NCBI GenBank assembly: GCA_002699585.1 | Contig: PABP01000010.1 | Span: 94,718 to 158,717, forward strand | Length of the DNA: 64,000 bases | Reading direction: 5' to 3' | DNA from: Anaerolineaceae bacterium | Lineage (GTDB): Bacteria; Chloroflexota; Anaerolineae; Aggregatilineales; Phototrophicaceae | Shown: positions 26,443 through 35,654 of the stretch, one piece after another | Position numbering within the stretch: the stretch's first letter is position 1 | Layout of the letters: every line of letters begins with the position of its first letter | Notes under the pieces: generated by a model | What the model saw: only the letters and a program-made list of their open reading frames with translations | Databases searched by the model: none | What the model was told of the DNA's origin: nothing | Made by a program: the position numbers and the translations under genes

Positions 26443-26802
26443 TTAGTTAAAGACGCCTGCTAATTGGGCAATGACAAAAACAACGAAGAGCGTCGCCAGT
26501 AAGACAGCCCAGGCAATCAAGCGACCACTGGCCTGTATGGGGGAAATTTCGCGCTCTTCGATAGTAACGTCACCGAGTAGATCACACTGGAAGTCCAGAT
26601 TGATTTTGGCGCGCGTCAGGCGGACGAGGTAGTCGCTGTCGTAAGTGATGGCCCATCCCGTATCCTCATCGTTCCAATCTGGGCCTAGCTTGGCTTCGAT
26701 GGCAGCCGTAATCGCCTGACGAGCCAGTTCAGGCGCGATTGGCTCGAAGTCGTCAGTGGCAGACGTAGAAGCCATTTCTGGTATTGAGCTGGGATTGTTC
26801 AC
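26443..26802 (-). CDS. Hypothetical protein with C-terminal membrane helix
   Basis: 119 residues. The soluble N-terminal part includes APELARQAITAAIEAKLG, DEDTGWAITYDSDYLVRLTR and INLDFQCDLLGDVTIEEREI. A single hydrophobic helix (RLIAWAVLLATLFVVFVIAQLA) ends the protein, so it is tail-anchored with most of it probably cytoplasmic. No family recognised. Confidence 0.6.
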   Translation of the reverse strand: MNNPSSIPEMASTSATDDFEPIAPELARQAITAAIEAKLGPDWNDEDTGWAITYDSDYLVRLTRAKINLDFQCDLLGDVTIEEREISPIQASGRLIAWAVLLATLFVVFVIAQLAGVFN

Positions 26803-26857
26803 GAATGACCTTCAACTATTTCAGAAAAACTTATAAGCACGGTTGGTATATTATCAG

Positions 26858-26900
26858 ACCCCATCCTCAGTCCTTCCCCCGAAGGAGGAAGGATGCCTCA
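26858..26900. repeat. Family B repeat copy
   Basis: CCCCATCCTCAGTCC then CCCCCGAAGGAGGAAGGATGCC, upstream of the tail-anchored protein gene. Confidence 0.75.
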
Positions 26901-26945
26901 TCTGCGAACACGTCTATTTGATGATCCATCGGATGCTAGCAGACA

Positions 26946-28373
26946 TTAGGGTGATGAGGCAATCTCGGGTGAAACGGCGTATTCATCACAGAAGGGGCCA
27001 ATGATGCCATTGCTACCACGGGCGGCCACGGTAATAGCACCATATTGACGGAAACCATCCCAGCCATCGACATTGGTGGACTCGGTCGTGAAGTAGGCAT
27101 CATAGCGCAGGCTATCGACCAGGCGTAAGAAGACCATGTAGCCGCTGGCGGTTTCTACCGGGTCCCATAGCAAAGACTGATTGCCATTCTGCAAATCACG
27201 AAGGACGATATCGCAGCGGCGCAAACGGGGGCCATCAGCCTGGGTCAGGATGAACATCATGATGGACTTGGTCGCACGTTCCAGGTAGTCAAATTCCATG
27301 AACTCAATGAGGTCGCTAGGCGAGCCATTGGGCCACTGCTCCATCGTGTTAATAAAGCGAACGGAGGGAATACCGGCTTCATTGAAGGAGAAATGATCGC
27401 CATAACGGCCTTCACGGTCGCGGCTGGTCTCGACCTGTAGGCGCATATCGAGGCCGTAAATATCGCCGATGACTTCAGCCATACGCGCCATCTGGCGCGA
27501 CTGCGACAGATTGGACTCGTCCGAGAAGACGCGCAGGCTACTGTCATCGACGTTACCACGGCCATCGTCGTGGTTGCCGATGGTGTCGATGTTGATCATG
27601 CCGCGCACTTCGCTGAACATGCCACCTTGCTGCAAATAATCAACAAAGGCCTTACTGCCCTGGCGATCATGTTCTTCCCCACTGAAGGCAACAAAGATCA
27701 ATGTGGCGCGATAGCGGCGCTGGCTGAGAATACGGGCGATTTCCAGCAATGCGGCGACACCGGAGCCATTGTCATTGGCCCCTGGTGCGAAAGCTGTGGG
27801 ATCTTTTAGGCTGGTATTAACGCTGTCGTAGTGTGCGCCAATGATATAGATGCCGGCGTTGGCTTCTTTACCACCAATGACAGCGAAGATGTTGTTGTTG
27901 GTGGCACGCTCAGTGGCGGTATTATAGGCTGTGAAGGAATGTAGCAAGGGTGCGCTCAGGTTGCCGCCAGAACTCTGGCTGATGAGTTGGAATTGTTCCT
28001 CTATATAACTCTGGGCAGCGCCGATCCCATAACCGGGTTGATCCATCGGTGAGAGAATATGGCGGGTCTTGACGTTCTGCAAGTAACTAACATGCGAACG
28101 CATACGCTCGGCATCAACCTGATTGAGCAGGTTGTTAATCTCGATGCTGGGGTCGGCAACGGGGGTCTGCGCACCGATGAGGCCGGGCTGCTGCTGATCG
28201 CCGCCGCCCTCAAAGCCAACAGTCGGCGGCGGCGTGGCCGTCGCACGGGCTGCCAAAGTTGGCGGCACGCCTTCGCTAGCTGCGCCAAGGTTACAGGCGC
28301 TTAAGCCGAGTGCCAACAACAGCAGTAAACTAAAGCGCAAATTGAATTTGAGAAAGTGGTTAAGTCGATCCAT
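26946..28373 (-). CDS. M28-family zinc peptidase, lipoprotein
   Basis: 475 residues. An N-terminal lipoprotein signal (FSLLLLLALGLSAC, lipobox Cys27) is followed by a low-complexity linker. The peptidase domain shows the M28 metal-site order: YIIGAHYDSVN (His, Asp), AFAPGANDNGSGVAALLEIAR (bridging Asp), FVAFSGEEHDRQGSKAFVDYL (catalytic Glu-Glu) and MINIDTIGN (Asp). A later DHFSFNEAGIPSVRFI supplies the last His. A C-terminal extension of about 90 residues resembles a fibronectin-like domain. It is expected on the outer face of the membrane, cleaving N-terminal amino acids from peptides. Confidence 0.92.
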   Translation of the reverse strand: MDRLNHFLKFNLRFSLLLLLALGLSACNLGAASEGVPPTLAARATATPPPTVGFEGGGDQQQPGLIGAQTPVADPSIEINNLLNQVDAERMRSHVSYLQNVKTRHILSPMDQPGYGIGAAQSYIEEQFQLISQSSGGNLSAPLLHSFTAYNTATERATNNNIFAVIGGKEANAGIYIIGAHYDSVNTSLKDPTAFAPGANDNGSGVAALLEIARILSQRRYRATLIFVAFSGEEHDRQGSKAFVDYLQQGGMFSEVRGMINIDTIGNHDDGRGNVDDSSLRVFSDESNLSQSRQMARMAEVIGDIYGLDMRLQVETSRDREGRYGDHFSFNEAGIPSVRFINTMEQWPNGSPSDLIEFMEFDYLERATKSIMMFILTQADGPRLRRCDIVLRDLQNGNQSLLWDPVETASGYMVFLRLVDSLRYDAYFTTESTNVDGWDGFRQYGAITVAARGSNGIIGPFCDEYAVSPEIASSP

Positions 28374-28859
28374 AGGGATTAGTTTAGCACAATTCGTTTT
28401 TCACATAATCTGAGGGATCGGGATTCGTTTGTTAGCCGTTGGGTAAGCACAGGTCCAGCGGCGGCGACGATCATAAGATGCGAGGGGCATGTGTGCAAGG
28501 GGCTGGTTGAGAACTCTCATTTAGCTGTTGCCTTCGTGAAGCATATCACCATTAAGGGAGCGATCTATAGAGCATGACGTCATCATGCTTAGGTGCCCCA
28601 TGAGGTATGGGCAAATGGCAGCGTGATCAGATGACAGTTTACACGTCCGTCAGAGTGTAAATGCACTTATTCTTGGTATAATGGCTTATGAAATCGTATG
28701 CATTGGCCATTCTGGGTGAATTACAGGCCGATATGCGTTAAAACTAGGATGCTATTACAAGAGACCATTGCGCAGACGTCGCACCTGACCTATGCGAACG
28801 AATTGCGTAGCGATAAACTCGGATAGGCTTTGCTTTAACCTATTAGAAAAGGATTGTTG
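28374..28859. other. Intergenic region upstream of araB
   Basis: About 485 bases between the divergent peptidase and araB genes. A candidate promoter and inverted repeat are at 28638-28682. I see no reading frame in the rest. Confidence 0.5.
28638..28682 (+). promoter_or_regulatory. Candidate promoter and operator for the ara genes
   Basis: Inverted repeat TTTACAC (28638-28644) and GTGTAAA (28655-28661) immediately precedes a perfect TATAAT (28677-28682). The right half overlaps the expected -35 position, where a repressor or activator could act. It lies about 180 bases before araB. Inferred from sequence; no regulator gene is in the window. Confidence 0.45.
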
Positions 28860-30512
28860 ATGTACACGATAGGCGTTGATTTTGGCACATTATCTGGACG
28901 AGCCGTGCTGGTCGATACCCGCGATGGCAGCGAAATTGCCGAGGCCGTTTACGAATATCCACATGCGGTGATGGACGACAAATTACCCTCTGGCAAGCAA
29001 CTCCCGCCAGAATGGGCGCTCCAACACCCGCAAGATTATCTGGATGTGTTCTACAACACGATCCCAGCCGTCATGAAGAAAAGTGGTGTCGACCCCAATG
29101 ATGTCAAGGGTATCGGCATCGACTTTACGGCCAGCTCGCCCATGCCAGCCATGGCCGATGGCACACCGCTGTGCTTCGTCGAGGGCTACGAAGACGAGCC
29201 ACATGCTTACGTCAAGCTGTGGAAGCATCATGCGGGGCAAGCGCAGGCCGATAAGATCAATGCGGTGGCGCGCGAGCGCGGCGAAGGCTGGCTGAAGCGC
29301 TACGGCGGCAAGTACTCCTCAGAGTGGTTCTTCAGCAAATTACTGCAAATTCTGGAAGAATCGCCAGCGGCCTACAATGCCTTCGATACGTTCATCGAAG
29401 CCGCTGACTGGGTCGTCTGGCAGCTATCGGGCACCAAGACGCGCAACTTGTGTACAGCGGGTTACAAGATGCTGTATCAGGATGGCAGCTATCCGTCGAA
29501 AGAATACTTCGCGGCGCTGCACCCTGACTTCGCCAATGTAATAGAAACCAAGGTCACGGGCGACTTTGCTCCATTGGGTGGCAATGCGGGTGGTATGACG
29601 GACGCGATGGCTGAAAAACTGGGCCTGCCAGCAGGCATCGCCGTAGCCGTAGCCAATGTCGATGCACATGTGACCGCCCCCGCCGTTAAGGCGACTGACC
29701 CAGGCGTGATGGTCATGATTATGGGCACCTCCACCTGCCATATTATGTCCGGCGATACGCTAGGTGAGGTCGAGGGCATGTGCGGCGTGGTCGATGGCGG
29801 CATCATCGACGGCCTGTATGGTTACGAAGCGGGACAATCCGGCGTGGGCGATATTTTCGCCTGGTTCGTCGATAACGCCGTTCCGCCGGAGTACCACGAA
29901 GCGGCCAAAGCCGCTGGCATGAATCTGCATGCGTATCTGGAACAGGAAGCCGCCAAGCAAAAAGTCGGTGAACATGGTCTGGTCGCGCTGGACTGGTGGA
30001 ACGGCAATCGCTCCACGCTGGTGGATGTCGACCTCAGCGGCTTGCTGATTGGTGCAACGCTGGCCACACGCGCCCCGGATATTTACCGCGCCCTGATTGA
30101 ATCGACGGCATTTGGCACGCGCGAAATCATCGAAGCCTTTGAAGCCAACGGCGTCCCGGTTAAGGAATTGGTCGCTGCGGGTGGTCTGCCAGAGAAAAAT
30201 GCCCTGCTGCGTCAGATTTACGCCGATGTAACCGGGCGTACCTTTAAACTCGCCGGGTCATCGCAAAGCCCCGCGCTGGGTTCAGCGATGCACGCAGCCG
30301 TCGCGGCAGGCCTGTATGAGGACATCCACGCAGCCGCCGATGTCATGGGCAAGCTGAAGGAAGAAATCGTTTCCCCAATTCCTGAAAATCAGAAGGTCTA
30401 TGACAAGCTGTTTGCGGAATATAAGACCCTGTATAACTACTTCGGTCGCGGGACGAATGACGTCATGAAGCGCCTGAAGAAGATTCGTAATGCTGCACGA
30501 GGAGAAGAATAA
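28860..30512 (+). CDS. araB: Ribulokinase
   Basis: 550 residues from ATG 28860 (AAGGA upstream; two TTG codons precede it in frame). FGGY-kinase layout: phosphate-binding YTIGVDFGTLSGRAVLVD at the N-terminus, GIGIDFTASSPMPA, VVWQLSGTKTRN, VMVMIMGTSTCHIM and YEAGQSGVGDIFAWFV, and the C-terminal LVAAGGLPEKNALLRQIYADVTG with SPALGSAMHAAVAAG. It matches AraB in length and motifs and would phosphorylate L-ribulose to L-ribulose-5-phosphate with ATP. It heads a set with araD (5 bases on) and araA. Confidence 0.96.
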   Translation: MYTIGVDFGTLSGRAVLVDTRDGSEIAEAVYEYPHAVMDDKLPSGKQLPPEWALQHPQDYLDVFYNTIPAVMKKSGVDPNDVKGIGIDFTASSPMPAMADGTPLCFVEGYEDEPHAYVKLWKHHAGQAQADKINAVARERGEGWLKRYGGKYSSEWFFSKLLQILEESPAAYNAFDTFIEAADWVVWQLSGTKTRNLCTAGYKMLYQDGSYPSKEYFAALHPDFANVIETKVTGDFAPLGGNAGGMTDAMAEKLGLPAGIAVAVANVDAHVTAPAVKATDPGVMVMIMGTSTCHIMSGDTLGEVEGMCGVVDGGIIDGLYGYEAGQSGVGDIFAWFVDNAVPPEYHEAAKAAGMNLHAYLEQEAAKQKVGEHGLVALDWWNGNRSTLVDVDLSGLLIGATLATRAPDIYRALIESTAFGTREIIEAFEANGVPVKELVAAGGLPEKNALLRQIYADVTGRTFKLAGSSQSPALGSAMHAAVAAGLYEDIHAAADVMGKLKEEIVSPIPENQKVYDKLFAEYKTLYNYFGRGTNDVMKRLKKIRNAARGEE

Positions 30513-30517
30513 AGCCT

Positions 30518-31168
30518 ATGTTATTGCCTGAACTGCGTCAGATCGTCTGCGACCTGCACGCGGAACTCCCGAAAAACAATCTGGTCGCCTGGACGAGCGG
30601 CAACGTCAGTGCGCGTGACCCGGAAAGCGGCCTGGTCGTCATCAAGCCGAGTGGCATCGTGTTTGAGGACCTGCGCCCGGAAAATATGGTCGTGGTCAAC
30701 GTCGATGGCGAAATTGTCGAATCAGACTATAAAGCCTCGTCAGATACGGCCTCGCACTGCTATATCTATCGTCATATGCCGGAGGTCAACGGCATTGTCC
30801 ATACGCACTCGCGTTATGCGACGGCTTTTGCGACCCTCGCTAAGGAAATTCCGTGTGTGACGACAGCGATGGCTGACGAATTCGGCGGACCGATCCCTTG
30901 TGGCGGCTTCGCCCTGATCGGTGGCGAAGAAATCGGCCAGGTGGTTGTGGACACAATCAAAGATCATCGCAGCCCATCGTGTCTGTTGCAGAGCCACGGC
31001 GTGTTCGCTACGGGGCCATCCGCCGCAAAAGCAGTCAAGGCGGCGGTCATGACCGAAGACAACGCCGCCATCGTATGGACATCCATGCAGTTGGGCACGC
31101 CGCTGAAGATCAGCGAGGCAGACATCGACAAGCTGTATGACCGTTATCAGAATGTGTACGGGCAGTAG
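30518..31168 (+). CDS. araD: L-ribulose-5-phosphate 4-epimerase
   Basis: 216 residues. The class II aldolase/epimerase fold is clear: LVAWTSGNVSARD, IKPSGIVFEDL, ASSDTASHCYIYRH, IVHTHSRYATAFA and LLQSHGVFATG. The zinc ligands are His95, His97 and His160, and Asp76 fits the conserved acidic site. It interconverts L-ribulose-5-phosphate and D-xylulose-5-phosphate, feeding the pentose phosphate pathway. The start is 5 bases after the araB stop, so the two form one transcript with coupled translation. Confidence 0.96.
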   Translation: MLLPELRQIVCDLHAELPKNNLVAWTSGNVSARDPESGLVVIKPSGIVFEDLRPENMVVVNVDGEIVESDYKASSDTASHCYIYRHMPEVNGIVHTHSRYATAFATLAKEIPCVTTAMADEFGGPIPCGGFALIGGEEIGQVVVDTIKDHRSPSCLLQSHGVFATGPSAAKAVKAAVMTEDNAAIVWTSMQLGTPLKISEADIDKLYDRYQNVYGQ

Positions 31169-31170
31169 AC

Positions 31171-31206
31171 CCCTCCCCTGTTTCCCCTCCCCGAAGGAGA
31201 GGGGAC
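31171..31206. repeat. Family B repeat copy
   Basis: CCCCTCCCCTGTTTCCCC then CCCCGAAGGAGAGGGG, starting 3 bases after the araD stop. Confidence 0.65.
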
Positions 31207-31254
31207 GCCGAGGATGGGCGCACAAAATCGCGTCTGGGTAATTTAACGGGTTTC

Positions 31255-31279
31255 GGGCAAGGCATACCTTGCCCCTACG
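31255..31279. repeat. Family A repeat copy
   Basis: GGGCAAGGCATACCTTGCCC followed by CTACG. Confidence 0.7.
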
Positions 31280-31299
31280 GAGAGTGTAATGCCCTGGTC

Positions 31300-31319
31300 G
31301 GACGCAGCATGCTGCGTCC
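31300..31319. repeat. Family A repeat copy
   Basis: Perfect palindrome GGACGCAGCATGCTGCGTCC; the same core occurs at 9387 and 58087. Confidence 0.75.
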
Positions 31320-31340
31320 CTGCGTGATTGTAAGAGCTTG

Positions 31341-31368
31341 GTAGGGGCACAATATATTGTGCCCCTAC
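31341..31368. repeat. Family A repeat, perfect 28-base palindrome
   Basis: The left half is GTAGGGGCACAATA and the right half its exact inverse. It is the best preserved copy in the window. Confidence 0.9.
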
Positions 31369-31390
31369 GGTAAATGTAAGAACAAGTTCG

Positions 31391-31413
31391 GGTATAGCTA
31401 TTGTGCCCCTACG
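31391..31413. repeat. Family A repeat copy (degenerate)
   Basis: GGTATAGCTATTGTGCC then CCTACG; only the right half matches the consensus. Confidence 0.6.
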
Positions 31414-31513
31414 TAACAGGAGAATATTTAGGAACACCCTGATGTTCCTATGCAACAAGGCGACAAAACAAAAACCCTGACAGAAAATATCACCCATTTT
31501 GAAAGGACACCCC

Positions 31514-33022
31514 ATGAAGATTGACCTCAGCCAATATGAAATATGGTTTGTGACAGGCAGCCAACATCTGTACGGCCCGGAAGCGATTGAACAGGTCGGG
31601 CAGCACTCGCAGGAAATTGCGGCGGCGCTAGATGCCTCGTCGGCGATCCCGACTAAAGTCGTTTACAAGCCAGTTGTCACCACGCCAGAAGATATTCATG
31701 CGACACTGCAAGCAGCCAACGCTGACCCCAAATGCGTGGGCGTCGTCACCTGGATGCATACGTTCTCCCCGGCCAAGATGTGGATCGCGGGTTTGAGCGC
31801 ATTGCAGAAGCCGCTGGCGCATCTGCATACGCAGTACAACCGTGACATCCCCTGGGGTGACATCGACATGGACTTCATGAACCTGAACCAGGCGGCGCAT
31901 GGCGACCGCGAATACGGGTTCATGGTGAGCCGCATGCGGCGCAACCGCAAGGTGATCGTCGGTCACTGGCAGGAAGCAGACGTTCAGCAACGCCTGGGCG
32001 TGTGGGCACGGGCCGCCTGTGCCTGGGCCGACTGCCAGAATATGAAGGTGCTGCGTATTGGCGATAACATGCGCTTCGTGGCGGTCACCGAGGGTGACAA
32101 AGTCGAAGCCCAACGGCGCTTCGGCTGGAGCGTGAACACACATGGTGTCGGCGACATTGTAGAAGTCGTCAACGCCGTCAGCGATAGCGACATCAACGCG
32201 CTTATCGACGAATACGAGTCGGTGTATCAAGTGGCGGATGATCTGCGCAAAGGTGGCGCACGCCACAGCAGCATTGTAGAAGCAGCCCGTATTGAATTGG
32301 GCCTGCGCAAGTTCCTGGAAGATGGTGGCTTCAAAGCGTTCACAACCACATTCGAAGATCTATGGGGCCTGGAGCAGCTCCCCGGTTTGGCACCGCAGCG
32401 CTTGATGGCCGATAACATCGGCTTCGCGGGTGAAGGCGACTGGAAGACCGCCGCCCTGTTACGGGCGATGAAGGTCATGGCGGCTGGCCTGGATACCGGG
32501 ACCTCCTTTATGGAAGACTATACCTACCATATGGACCCATCCGGTATGCAAGTATTGGGCGCACATATGCTGGAAATCTGCCCAACGATTGCCGTAGACA
32601 AGCCCAGCCTGGAAGTCCATCCGCTGGGTATTGGTGGCAAAGCGGACCCGGCTCGCCTGGTCTTCAACTCCAAGACGGGCCCGGCGATTAATGTGTCAGT
32701 CATGGACATGGGCAATCGCTTCCGTATGGTGGTTAATGAAGTCGAAGTCGTCGCTCCGAAAGAGGCCATGCCCAAGCTGCCAGTCGCGCGCGCCCTGTGG
32801 GAACCGAACCCGAACTTCAAGGATGCGTTGGCGGCATGGATTTATGCGGGTGGCGCGCACCATACCGGGTTCAGCCTGGATGTGACAACCGAGCACATGA
32901 ACGATTTCGCTGATATGGCCGGTATCGAATTCCTGGTCATTGGCGAAAATACCGAAATTTACGACTTCAAGAACGAACTGCGCTGGAACGACCTGTATTA
33001 CGCGCTGGCGCAGGGACTGTAG
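31514..33022 (+). CDS. araA: L-arabinose isomerase
   Basis: 502 residues from ATG 31514 with AAAGGA before it. Typical AraA features: [103 protein letters not shown] and [15 protein letters not shown]. These hold the metal-binding Glu pair and the two His. Length is normal for the family. It converts L-arabinose to L-ribulose, the first step of the pathway completed by araB and araD. A separate promoter is possible, since 345 bases of repeats lie before it. Confidence 0.97.
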   Translation: MKIDLSQYEIWFVTGSQHLYGPEAIEQVGQHSQEIAAALDASSAIPTKVVYKPVVTTPEDIHATLQAANADPKCVGVVTWMHTFSPAKMWIAGLSALQKPLAHLHTQYNRDIPWGDIDMDFMNLNQAAHGDREYGFMVSRMRRNRKVIVGHWQEADVQQRLGVWARAACAWADCQNMKVLRIGDNMRFVAVTEGDKVEAQRRFGWSVNTHGVGDIVEVVNAVSDSDINALIDEYESVYQVADDLRKGGARHSSIVEAARIELGLRKFLEDGGFKAFTTTFEDLWGLEQLPGLAPQRLMADNIGFAGEGDWKTAALLRAMKVMAAGLDTGTSFMEDYTYHMDPSGMQVLGAHMLEICPTIAVDKPSLEVHPLGIGGKADPARLVFNSKTGPAINVSVMDMGNRFRMVVNEVEVVAPKEAMPKLPVARALWEPNPNFKDALAAWIYAGGAHHTGFSLDVTTEHMNDFADMAGIEFLVIGENTEIYDFKNELRWNDLYYALAQGL

Positions 33023-33047
33023 CGTCTTTTCAAGGTTACGATTTGTC

Positions 33048-33075
33048 GTAGGGGCACAATCTATTGTGTCCCTAC
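33048..33075. repeat. Family A repeat copy
   Basis: GTAGGGGCACAATC/TATTGTGTCCCTAC, 26 bases after the araA stop; near-perfect inverted repeat. Confidence 0.85.
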
Positions 33076-33143
33076 ATAAATTTGCGGACAGGAAGTCGTG
33101 ATAGAATCGCTGTAATAAGACGTTGTTATCTGGAGGCACTCTG

Positions 33144-33398
33144 ATGGTGCTCAACGTTCAAAAGTCTATCTTCGCTGAACTAGCCGATTTTATGGTGGCG
33201 CAGCCAACATTGGAAGAAATTGCCGCCTACAAAGTGTCATCTGGCGTACAGCAATATATTGACGATCTATTGGAAAGAAATCGCGAAGAAGGACTTTCAG
33301 CGCAGGAACGGCTGGAGTTGGAGAAAATCTTAGCCGTTATACAGATTATCGATGTCGCTAAGGCCAAAGCACAGCTCAAGCTAGCGGATAAGGCATGA
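33144..33398 (+). CDS. Small protein paired with an HNH endonuclease
   Basis: 84 residues from ATG 33144 (TGGAGG upstream). It is mostly helical: LNVQKSIFAELADFMVAQP, LEEIAAYKVSSGVQQYIDDLL and LSAQERLELEKILAVIQIID, with a basic end. No DNA-binding motif is evident. The stop codon overlaps the start of the following HNH gene (ATGA), so the two are translationally coupled. It may be a partner or antitoxin-like regulator of the nuclease; that is inference. Confidence 0.7.
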   Translation: MVLNVQKSIFAELADFMVAQPTLEEIAAYKVSSGVQQYIDDLLERNREEGLSAQERLELEKILAVIQIIDVAKAKAQLKLADKA

Positions 33399-33814
33399 TG
33401 TATATCTCTTCGGACCTTCGCCAGCTTGTATCAGCGCGAGCCGGAGGCTGTTGTGAATATTGTCGTTTGCCTGAGCATGCAAGCGCCGTAAACTTCCATA
33501 TTGAGCACATTATCGCTGTTTCGCACGGTGGCTTAACTTCTGAGGACAATCTGGCGTATAGCTGCTCCCTTTGCAATCACTACAAAGGTCCAAATATTGC
33601 AGCGGCTGATCCAGAAACTGGTAAGCCAACTTTTCTATTTCATCCTCGACTGCATACTTGGGACGATCATTTCTCACTTGTGGATGCTGAAATCGACCCA
33701 CAAACACCCGAAGGACGAGCGACAGTCAATGTGCTCCACCTAAACGACCTCTCCCGCGTTGAGCAGCGTAAAGTGCTTATTCAATTAGGCCAATACCCGT
33801 GTACAAACCATTAA
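33395..33814 (+). CDS. HNH endonuclease
   Basis: 139 residues with a complete HNH/McrA-like motif: GGCCEYC (Cys20, Cys23), FHIEHIIAVSHGG (His35, Glu37, His38), DNLAYSCSLCNHYKG (Asn52, Cys57, Cys60, Asn61 and Lys64). The four Cys likely bind a structural zinc, while His/Asn form the metal-dependent nuclease site. Its start overlaps the stop of the small gene upstream. Short HNH proteins of this kind are common in bacteria and usually of unknown biological role. Confidence 0.88.
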   Translation: MMYISSDLRQLVSARAGGCCEYCRLPEHASAVNFHIEHIIAVSHGGLTSEDNLAYSCSLCNHYKGPNIAAADPETGKPTFLFHPRLHTWDDHFSLVDAEIDPQTPEGRATVNVLHLNDLSRVEQRKVLIQLGQYPCTNH

Positions 33815-33853
33815 TCAGGGGCATTTCCCCTTCTAAGAACTGAGGTATCTCTC

Positions 33854-34903
33854 ATGAAAGCAGCACGATTATTTGGCGCGAAAGATTTGCGCGTTGTTGA
33901 TGTCCCGGAGCCAGAAAGCCCTGGTGCTGGTGACATCCTGATTAAAGTGAAAGCGGTCGGTATCTGCGGGTCTGACTTGCATATGTATGAAAACGGGCGC
34001 ATCGGCTACACCGACCAGAGTGATGTATTCACGTTGGGCCACGAGTTCATGGGTGAGGTGGTCGCTGTTGGCGAAGGAGCGCTCGATGGGCACTTCGAGC
34101 CATTGCAAGTCGGCCAGCGCGTGGCCGTTGATCCGTGTACGCCGTGTTATGAATGCGAAATGTGTGAACAAGGGCATCCTAACCTGTGCCTGCATCATAC
34201 ATTTTACGGTCTGTTCCCGGAAGATGGCGCGCTGCAAGAGTGCATGATCGTGCATGGGCGCAACTGCTTCCCCATTCCCGATAGCATCAGCGATGGCGGC
34301 GGTACGCTGTTGGAAACGCTGGGTGTGGCCATTCATACCGTTGACCTGGCCAAACTGAAGGTCGCTAAGAGCTTGGCCATTATCGGCTGCGGCCCGGTTG
34401 GCCTGTTGATTTTGGGGCTGGCTAAAAAAGCGGGTGCCTACCCGATCTATGCCTTCGACAAGTTCGACTGGCGGCTGGAAAAAGCCCGCGAATGGGGTGC
34501 TGATGAGGTCTTCAACGTCGACCAAGTGGATGGCGTGCAGGCGTTGATGGATGCCACTAACGGTCGCGGCTGCGATACGGTCATTGAAGCAGCGTGGGCC
34601 GATCATTCGATCCAGATGGCAGCAGAGATGGCCGCTTACGGCGGTCGGCTAGTGCTGGTCGGTATTCCGGGTGATGACCAACTGCACATGCAGCATGCTG
34701 TCGCACGGCGTAAGGGCCTGACGATCATGATGTGCCGCCGTATGAAGCACACTTATCCGCGGGCCATCGCCATCGCGACCACAGGGATGGTGAACATCGA
34801 CGAGCTGATTTCGCATCACTTCCCACTGGAAGATACGCCGGAAGCCTTTGCCAAGAACTTCAACTATGACCAGGGCGTACATAAGATCATTATCGACGTA
34901 TAG
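33854..34903 (+). CDS. Zinc-dependent medium-chain dehydrogenase (polyol/threonine type)
   Basis: 349 residues. Catalytic zinc ligands are Cys38 in GICGSDLH and His63-Glu64 in LGHEFMGEVV; structural zinc ligands are Cys98, Cys101, Cys104 and Cys112 in CYECEMCEQGHPNLC. The NAD-binding motif is SLAIIGCGPVGLLILGLAKKAG. Substrates in the family include sorbitol, xylitol, threonine and alcohols. A position after the arabinose genes suggests a pentitol or sugar substrate, but this is inference only. Confidence 0.9.
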   Translation: MKAARLFGAKDLRVVDVPEPESPGAGDILIKVKAVGICGSDLHMYENGRIGYTDQSDVFTLGHEFMGEVVAVGEGALDGHFEPLQVGQRVAVDPCTPCYECEMCEQGHPNLCLHHTFYGLFPEDGALQECMIVHGRNCFPIPDSISDGGGTLLETLGVAIHTVDLAKLKVAKSLAIIGCGPVGLLILGLAKKAGAYPIYAFDKFDWRLEKAREWGADEVFNVDQVDGVQALMDATNGRGCDTVIEAAWADHSIQMAAEMAAYGGRLVLVGIPGDDQLHMQHAVARRKGLTIMMCRRMKHTYPRAIAIATTGMVNIDELISHHFPLEDTPEAFAKNFNYDQGVHKIIIDV

Positions 34904-35222
34904 TGCGGGAAGTTTTTAGTTCAAAGTTTTTAGTCGCTAGTTTTTTGTCTTATTGCGTAGAAGCAAAGAGGCACAAACTAGCGACTTTCTTTTAGGAAGT
35001 CGCTCAGAGCCGCCTGAGAGCAAGCTGAAATTAATGCGGTCCTATGATGAAGCGCTATAGAAACTACAGAGGTATTGGCGACACTATCCTTACCAACCTA
35101 GCATTACCTTTTGGTAATTGGTCGGAAATTAGCCAAGTGGTCTATTGCTATTCAGAAATTTCATCGTAAACTATCGGTGCAATCGTGTATTGACCTATTG
35201 CCTAGTTGATGAGGAGACTGAA
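34904..35222. other. Intergenic region
   Basis: 319 bases without a gene. A stem AGCGACTT/AAGTCGCT (about 34978-35003) is present without a T tract. A weak promoter-like pair (TTGCTA, 16 bases, TAAACT) lies upstream of the acidic small gene, around 35146-35173. Confidence 0.4.
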
Positions 35223-35366
35223 ATGCACGGTTATTTCCCACCGAATGATGAAGACGACGATTACGATTACGAAGAAGACGATTACGAATACGACGATGAT
35301 GATGACGATGACGATTGGGATGATGATGACGATGATGACGACGATTGGGAAGACGAAGAAGACTAA
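35223..35366 (+). CDS. Very acidic small protein (47 aa)
   Basis: 47 residues starting MHGYFPPNDEDDDYDYEEDD from ATG 35223, with GAGGAG seven bases upstream. Apart from the first eight residues it is nearly all Asp and Glu, broken by Tyr and Trp at intervals. Such a tail may bind cations or basic proteins, or mimic DNA; this is inference. A strong terminator follows and no neighbour overlaps it, which supports a dedicated gene. Low-complexity DNA (GAT/GAC runs) could also arise by slippage. Confidence 0.65.
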   Translation: MHGYFPPNDEDDDYDYEEDDYEYDDDDDDDDWDDDDDDDDDWEDEED

Positions 35367-35462
35367 GGTCCTCTAAGTTGAATCTCTAAGTTGTTAGCAC
35401 CAGATCGTCATTGGACTGATCTACTAATTAACGTAGTCGAAAACCAAACATGATTATACGGA

Positions 35463-35492
35463 ACGCTCATTCGATATGAATGAGCGTTTTTT
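35463..35492 (+). terminator. Rho-independent terminator
   Basis: Perfect 10-base stem ACGCTCATTC/GAATGAGCGT with a 5-base loop followed by TTTTT, about 100 bases after the acidic gene. Confidence 0.93.
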
Positions 35493-35654
35493 CGTCTACA
35501 GAGACTTCAGGAGTAGTGCGTTACAGGAAGTCTAACGAAAATTGCCTGGAAAATGTGATTTCGTTAACTGTTACACTCTATAACTGCTATTAAGATAGAA
35601 GAATGAGCGAACCAGCTCATACATTCTGTCTACTACAGCCCACAGGGAACCAGG

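Larger units (their letters stand above)
31169..31513. other. Repeat cluster between araD and araA
   Basis: 345 bases with one family B repeat and four family A copies in a row, and no gene. The hairpins could separate or stabilise araBD and araA messages. No terminator T tract was found. Confidence 0.6.

Noticed and set aside
31255..31413. CRISPR-like cluster of repeats between araD and araA
   Set aside because: Units are palindromes of unequal spacing and unlike sequence with no spacer structure and no cas genes.
33869..34606. 245-codon antisense frame within the dehydrogenase gene
   Set aside because: Shadow of a well-conserved zinc dehydrogenase; no family features.
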